Source of the DNA: Alphaproteobacteria bacterium
GTDB taxonomy: Bacteria > Pseudomonadota > Alphaproteobacteria > RF32 > CAG-239
DNA: 64,000 bases
Direction of reading: 5' to 3'
Assembly (NCBI GenBank): GCA_017937705.1
Contig: JAGBDC010000023.1
Location: forward strand, 1 to 64,000
The notes under the pieces were generated by a model, which was given only the letters and a program-made list of their open reading frames with translations, made no database searches and had not been told where the DNA came from. Below are positions 59,613 through 64,000 of this stretch, one piece after another (position 1 is the stretch's first letter; the number at the start of each line of letters is the position of its first letter). The position numbers and the translations under genes were made by a program.

Positions 59613-61535
59613 ATGCATGCAATCCATCCGTTGATTATTGATTTAACATTGATATCCATTTATGCCGCAATCATCACATTAATTTGTAAAAAACTAAAAC
59701 AACCTACGGTTTTGGGATATGTTCTTGCCGGAATTTTAGCAGGTCCTTTTTTAAGTTTTGTTCCTACAGTTTCCGATAAAGCAAATTTAACTTTATGGGC
59801 TGATATCGGAGTAATATTTTTGCTATTCGGACTAGGATTAGAATTTAGTTTTAAAAAGATGATAAATGTCGGAAAATCAGCATTAATTACATCAAATGCA
59901 AATATATTTTTTATGTTGTTTTTAGGATATAATACCGGTTTATTGCTCGGATGGTCGGTAATGGACAGCTTCTTTTTGGGAAGTATGATTTCTATGTCGT
60001 CAACCACAATTATCATTAAAGCTTTCGAAGATTTAAATATTAAAAAACAAAAATTTACCGATTTGGTTTTTGGGGTATTGGTAGTAGAAGATTTAGTAGG
60101 AATTTTACTGTTGGTTTTATTGCCTACCATTGCACTGGGTAACGCTATTGACAGCAAGGAACTTTTGTTGAGTACCGCAAAATTGCTTTTCTTCTTGGTT
60201 CTTTGCTTTGTTATCGGCATTTATCTGGTTCCGAGTTTTTTGAAAAAAATTACTCCGTTGCTTAATGATGAAATGCTCTTAATTATATCTATCGGGTTAT
60301 GCTTCAGTATGGTATTATTAGCAACATCTTTTGGGTTTTCTTCTGCTTTGGGTGCATTTTTAATGGGGTCAATATTAGCAGAAACTGCTGTTATTGAGAG
60401 AATAGAGAAAAACATGAAACCTCTCAAAGATTTCTTTGGTGTGGTATTCTTTGTGTCGGTGGGTATGATGGTTGACCCATCCATGTTTATAAAATACGCT
60501 TGGCCGATTTTAGTTATTACAATAATCGTTATCATCGGAAAAGTTATTTTTTCTTGTTTTGGTTTCCTGTTTTCCGGCGAAACTTTAAAAACATCGCTAC
60601 ATGGAGGTTTTTCATTGGCTCAAGTAGGCGAATTTGCATTTATTATCGCAAGTTTAGGTATGAGCCTGGGTGTCCTTTCAGATCAAGTATATCCGACAAT
60701 TGTTGCTGTTTCCGTAATTACGACATTTTTGACTCCGATGATGATAAAAGCTGCCGGACCTGCTTATAAATATTTGAAAAAAGCATTACCGGATTCAATC
60801 AGTAAAAAATTGGAACATACAGCTATTGCTAAGGAAACAAAAATAGAAGAACAACACTGGAAACTGTTGTTCAAAAACTATTTCATTCGTTTGAGTTTAT
60901 TCAGTATGATTTTATACACGGTCATAATTGTTTCTACATACTTTATAAAACCGTTTATTCACGGATTAATGCCTAATTTGCCGGCAAGAATTACCGTTAC
61001 GGTAATAACTTTATTACTTATGGCTCCATTTCTAAAAGCTATGATAGGTTGGGAAACAATTTTACCGATTTTTGTGCGAGAAAAAATTGCACAATTTTTA
61101 TGTGTATTTACTCATGAAGATAAAAAGGATGAGAAACGGAAGTCCGTAATTTCTAAAATTGAAGAAAAACTCGGAATATGCAGTATCTATGACAAGGCGA
61201 TTGAAGAAAAAAATTTCTTTATTTCAAATCATAGTGCTGCTGCTGTTTATTATAAACTTTGGACAGCGAAAAAAATTAATCGTATTCCATTGATTGTAAT
61301 GACAAGTTTTCGTTTAGTTATGGTTTTATTTGCCATTTCTACTGTAGTTCATCTATTCTTGACCGAAAACCCAAAAGTGACTTGGGGATTAGTTATAATC
61401 TCAATTATGGTACTATCCCAATCCAAATGGCTGTTTAACCAATATATGAAAATTGAAAAACAATTTTTAACAAATTTAAAAGGTGATAGAAAAGTTGTTG
61501 AAGATTCATCTTTAACTAACGAATCTGCTAATTAA
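59613..61535 (+). CDS. CPA2-family cation:proton antiporter (KefB/YbaL-like)
   Basis: 640 residues. About 12 membrane helices in the first 400 residues, with GLGLEFS, SMSSTTIIIKAF and LVVEDLVGILLLV, as in KefB/KefC and YbaL. The C-terminal 240 residues hold further hydrophobic stretches rather than the TrkA-N nucleotide domain, which is unusual for this family. Likely exchanges K+ or Na+ for H+ at the inner membrane. Alone, followed by a terminator. Confidence 0.85.
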   Translation: MHAIHPLIIDLTLISIYAAIITLICKKLKQPTVLGYVLAGILAGPFLSFVPTVSDKANLTLWADIGVIFLLFGLGLEFSFKKMINVGKSALITSNANIFFMLFLGYNTGLLLGWSVMDSFFLGSMISMSSTTIIIKAFEDLNIKKQKFTDLVFGVLVVEDLVGILLLVLLPTIALGNAIDSKELLLSTAKLLFFLVLCFVIGIYLVPSFLKKITPLLNDEMLLIISIGLCFSMVLLATSFGFSSALGAFLMGSILAETAVIERIEKNMKPLKDFFGVVFFVSVGMMVDPSMFIKYAWPILVITIIVIIGKVIFSCFGFLFSGETLKTSLHGGFSLAQVGEFAFIIASLGMSLGVLSDQVYPTIVAVSVITTFLTPMMIKAAGPAYKYLKKALPDSISKKLEHTAIAKETKIEEQHWKLLFKNYFIRLSLFSMILYTVIIVSTYFIKPFIHGLMPNLPARITVTVITLLLMAPFLKAMIGWETILPIFVREKIAQFLCVFTHEDKKDEKRKSVISKIEEKLGICSIYDKAIEEKNFFISNHSAAAVYYKLWTAKKINRIPLIVMTSFRLVMVLFAISTVVHLFLTENPKVTWGLVIISIMVLSQSKWLFNQYMKIEKQFLTNLKGDRKVVEDSSLTNESAN

Positions 61536-61567
61536 AAAAAATGTCCATCTGTTGATGGACATTTTTT
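61535..61567. terminator. Terminator
   Basis: AAAAATGTCCATC pairs with GATGGACATTTTT around TGTT with a T run; serves both convergent genes. Confidence 0.85.
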
Positions 61568-61572
61568 CATCT

Positions 61573-64000
61573 TTATTCAAGTAATGTTTGTGCGGTTACA
61601 TAGTCTATTTTACCGCTCCCCAGAACGGGGATATTTTTGCAATATATAACTTTTTTGGGCATCCATAATTCACTTAACCCTTGATTACGAAAATATTCAC
61701 GTATTGTCTTTATATCGGCATTTTCTTTGTTGGTAAGCAGAACAAGTTGCTCCCCTTTCTTTTCATCAGGCTGAGTCAGAACTCCTTGTAGTGTTTGCGG
61801 ATAGAGTTTATCCAAAACTTGTTCAACCGCAGTTAGGGATACCATTTCTCCGCCTATTTTAGCAAAACGTTTAACTCTGCCCTTTATGGTTACATATCCT
61901 TCTTCATCGATTGATACAATATCTCCGGTATCATACCATCCATTCTCTAGAGGTTGTAAAACTCGGGGAGCATCATATTTCATATAACCTTGCATTATAT
62001 TATCGCCTTTGACCCAAAGCTTTTGTCCTTCCTCTACTCCTACGACTTTTTCAAGACGATATTCTATTCCCGGCATAATTCGTCCGACACTGTCTTCTTT
62101 AAAATGCATAGGGGTATTTATAGTTATAACCGGAGAAGTTTCTGTTGCCCCGTATCCTTCCAAAATTCTGATACCAAACTTTTTCATCCATAATTCTGCG
62201 GTTGTTTTTTTCAATTTTTCACCACCGATAACCGCATATTTAAGCGAGAAAAAGTCATACGGATTGGCCATTTTTCCATATCCGGCAAAAAATGTATCGG
62301 TTCCGAAAATGACCGTAGAAAGCGAATCGTAACACATTTCAGGTACAATTCTATAATGTAGCGGAGACGGATAAAAGAAAGTTTTTACTCCAAATAGAAT
62401 CGGCAATAAAGTTGCTACGCTTAACCCGAAAGAGTGAAACATCGGCAAAGCATTAAACACAACATCATTTGAATTAAATGGAATTACACTTGCTATCTGA
62501 TAGCGATTAGCTTGTAAGTTTCGGTGTGATAAAAATACGGATTTCGGAGCACCTTCCGAACCGGAAGTAAACAATATTACAGCCGTTTTATCCGCAGTAT
62601 GAATAGGATGTTTTTTAAAAATATAGTCTTTTATTGCTCGCAATTTAGTAAATAAAGATATTTGTTTTGCAAAATCTTCCAGATAAACAATATTTACTCC
62701 ATTATCTTTTATTGATTGTTCTATTTTTTCAAGCTTAGCTTGTTCTATAAATGAACGAGATGTTATAATTGTCTTTAGCTCTACTGTTTTAAGAGATGAA
62801 ATAAACGGTTTTATTCCTAATGTAAAATTGAGCATTGCCGGAACTTTATCAGCATATTGCAAAGCAAAAAAGCTGACCACATTAGCCAACACATTCGGTA
62901 GCATTAATCCTATTCTTTTTTCTTTAGAAAAGGCTTTTTTATATGCTGTTCCGAGAACATAACTCTTAAATAAAAACGACTTGTAACTTTGAGGTTTTCG
63001 GTTTATATCTTCGGCAATAATATGATTTTTACCATAAACATACGCTCCATCCCACAAAGAATTAAATATATTTTCATTAATTTTAGATGTTTTGTATATC
63101 ATCTCCGACATAATATCATAAAGCTTTTGTGATACAATTTTGCGATATTGACGACGAGAAACATTTTCTTCAATTACAAACTTTTTAGGCTCTAAAATAT
63201 TGAGTGAAATATGCGGAAAAAATTTAGTTCTCATTTTCTTCTTTAAATAAGAAAATTTAGAGTATTGAGCTCCATTTATACGAACAGGCAATATTTTTGC
63301 TCCGGCTTTTTGTGCAATAATCCCTGCTCCCTCATAAATTTTCATCATTGAACCGGTTACGGTAATTCTCCCTTCGGGAAAAATCATAATTTTTTTATTT
63401 TTCTTCAACTCTTCAATAAGACTGCGAACAGATAGAGGACTGCGAGAATCAACCGGATAAAAATCGACCAACAATTTTATAATCGGCATAAACCATTTGC
63501 GTGTCCAATCAGTATTTATTGCAAAAGTAATTCGTTCCGGCATAAATGCAGCTATCAATACACCATCTAAAAGCGACACATGGTTCGCAACAATCAAAAC
63601 TCTTTTTCCTGCTTTGCGAAAGTTGCTTAAACCGGTAACTCTACTATGGAACAAAAATCCTAATATACTTTGTAATATTGAGCGTGGTAAAGCTTCAGGC
63701 AAAAGCGAACAAATATAAAAAGCGACAAATGTACTTATTATAGCCATTGTTAAAAACAGATTAGGTAATCCCAAACCCATAGATAAGAAAACAACTGCAA
63801 AAACAGCAACACCCACCATTCCTAATGAATTAATGATATTATTGCCGGCAATAACCGTTGCAACGTGTGATTTAGGAGCACGATACTGCATAATTGTATT
63901 TAACGGAACAATATATAATCCTCCCCAAAAAGCCAAAAAGAACATACTAAAAGTCAAACCGATGGCATGAGGTTGACCAAAAAACTTTATAAATGTTGTT
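61573..64000 (-). CDS. Aas-like fusion: MFS transporter, acyltransferase, acyl-ACP synthetase (5' end outside window)
   Basis: The frame is open to the window edge (a TTG at 63957 is internal), so the N-terminal transporter part is cut. Visible order: last helices of an LplT-like MFS transporter (about the first 100 residues), a PlsC acyltransferase with NHVSLLDG and FPEGRITVTG, and an AMP-forming ligase with LFTSGSEGAPKSVFLSH, GYGATETSP and WYDTGDIVSIDEEGYV. This three-domain order (LplT-PlsC-Aas) imports and re-acylates lysophospholipid such as lyso-PE. It fits with psd/pssA making PE. Probably functional. Confidence 0.85.
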   Translation of the reverse strand, partial: TTFIKFFGQPHAIGLTFSMFFLAFWGGLYIVPLNTIMQYRAPKSHVATVIAGNNIINSLGMVGVAVFAVVFLSMGLGLPNLFLTMAIISTFVAFYICSLLPEALPRSILQSILGFLFHSRVTGLSNFRKAGKRVLIVANHVSLLDGVLIAAFMPERITFAINTDWTRKWFMPIIKLLVDFYPVDSRSPLSVRSLIEELKKNKKIMIFPEGRITVTGSMMKIYEGAGIIAQKAGAKILPVRINGAQYSKFSYLKKKMRTKFFPHISLNILEPKKFVIEENVSRRQYRKIVSQKLYDIMSEMIYKTSKINENIFNSLWDGAYVYGKNHIIAEDINRKPQSYKSFLFKSYVLGTAYKKAFSKEKRIGLMLPNVLANVVSFFALQYADKVPAMLNFTLGIKPFISSLKTVELKTIITSRSFIEQAKLEKIEQSIKDNGVNIVYLEDFAKQISLFTKLRAIKDYIFKKHPIHTADKTAVILFTSGSEGAPKSVFLSHRNLQANRYQIASVIPFNSNDVVFNALPMFHSFGLSVATLLPILFGVKTFFYPSPLHYRIVPEMCYDSLSTVIFGTDTFFAGYGKMANPYDFFSLKYAVIGGEKLKKTTAELWMKKFGIRILEGYGATETSPVITINTPMHFKEDSVGRIMPGIEYRLEKVVGVEEGQKLWVKGDNIMQGYMKYDAPRVLQPLENGWYDTGDIVSIDEEGYVTIKGRVKRFAKIGGEMVSLTAVEQVLDKLYPQTLQGVLTQPDEKKGEQLVLLTNKENADIKTIREYFRNQGLSELWMPKKVIYCKNIPVLGSGKIDYVTAQTLLE

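Overview
The window looks like a chromosome segment of an AT-rich alphaproteobacterium, probably one of the host-associated or gut-dwelling, oxygen-poor lineages (inference). The housekeeping genes are of proteobacterial type: parE, psd-pssA, rsmE, cmk, rpsA, thrS, and FlhF/FlhG/FliG/FliH/FliN homologues. A gene I read as rquA would give the cell rhodoquinone for anaerobic fumarate respiration. Coding density is high, many genes overlap by 1-8 bases, and starts usually carry AGGAG-like ribosome sites.

Layout. 0-3.9 kb: the end of a type IVb-pilus or secretin-like locus (acidic repeat protein cut by the window edge, secretin-like lipoprotein, single-span membrane protein, prepilin). 3.9-9.1 kb: DUF1349 and CbpA-type J protein, small exported proteins, ELM1-family protein, duplicated holin-like membrane protein, ZupT. 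9.2-12.0 kb: an accessory pocket with a serine recombinase, a HEPN protein and two membrane proteins, ending at tRNA-Ala(GGC). That tRNA is preceded by a transcribed copy of its own first 21 nt fused to structured sequence. 12.0-14.8 kb: small protein, GNAT acetyltransferase, parE. 14.8-24.2 kb: two autotransporters; the larger has about twenty polymorphic passenger repeats, is flanked on both sides by dispersed palindromic repeats, and has an elaborate inverted-repeat operator region. 24.2-38.7 kb: an accessory island ending at tRNA-Leu(UAA) with a truncated large serine recombinase. It carries hipBA, ankyrin proteins, lipoproteins, an SGNH hydrolase, an APH-type kinase, a GIY-YIG protein, an iteron-like array with a small winged-helix protein, and a three-gene methylase(nuclease)-specificity-HEPN operon. 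38.8-53.3 kb: core genes (psd-pssA, rquA-rsmE, cmk, rpsA, a six-gene flagellar-switch-like operon with a membrane-anchored FliG, glycosyltransferase, thrS). 53.3-64 kb: Mrr-like membrane nuclease, zincin, exported nitroreductase, tRNA-Ser(GGA), hydrolase, WYL regulator, hexapeptide acyltransferase, CPA2 antiporter and the 3' part of an Aas-like fusion.

Together: the envelope systems (pilus, two autotransporters, lipoproteins, PE synthesis, Aas) point to a host- or surface-associated life. The accessory pockets next to tRNA-Ala and tRNA-Leu concentrate toxin and defence functions, including two related HEPN proteins. The best candidates for something undescribed are the methylase/PD-(D/E)xK-HsdS-HEPN operon, the membrane-anchored FliG/FliH/FliN/FlhF/FlhG/J-SH3 operon, the tRNA-Ala half-gene insertion and the phased GGAAAT iteron array.
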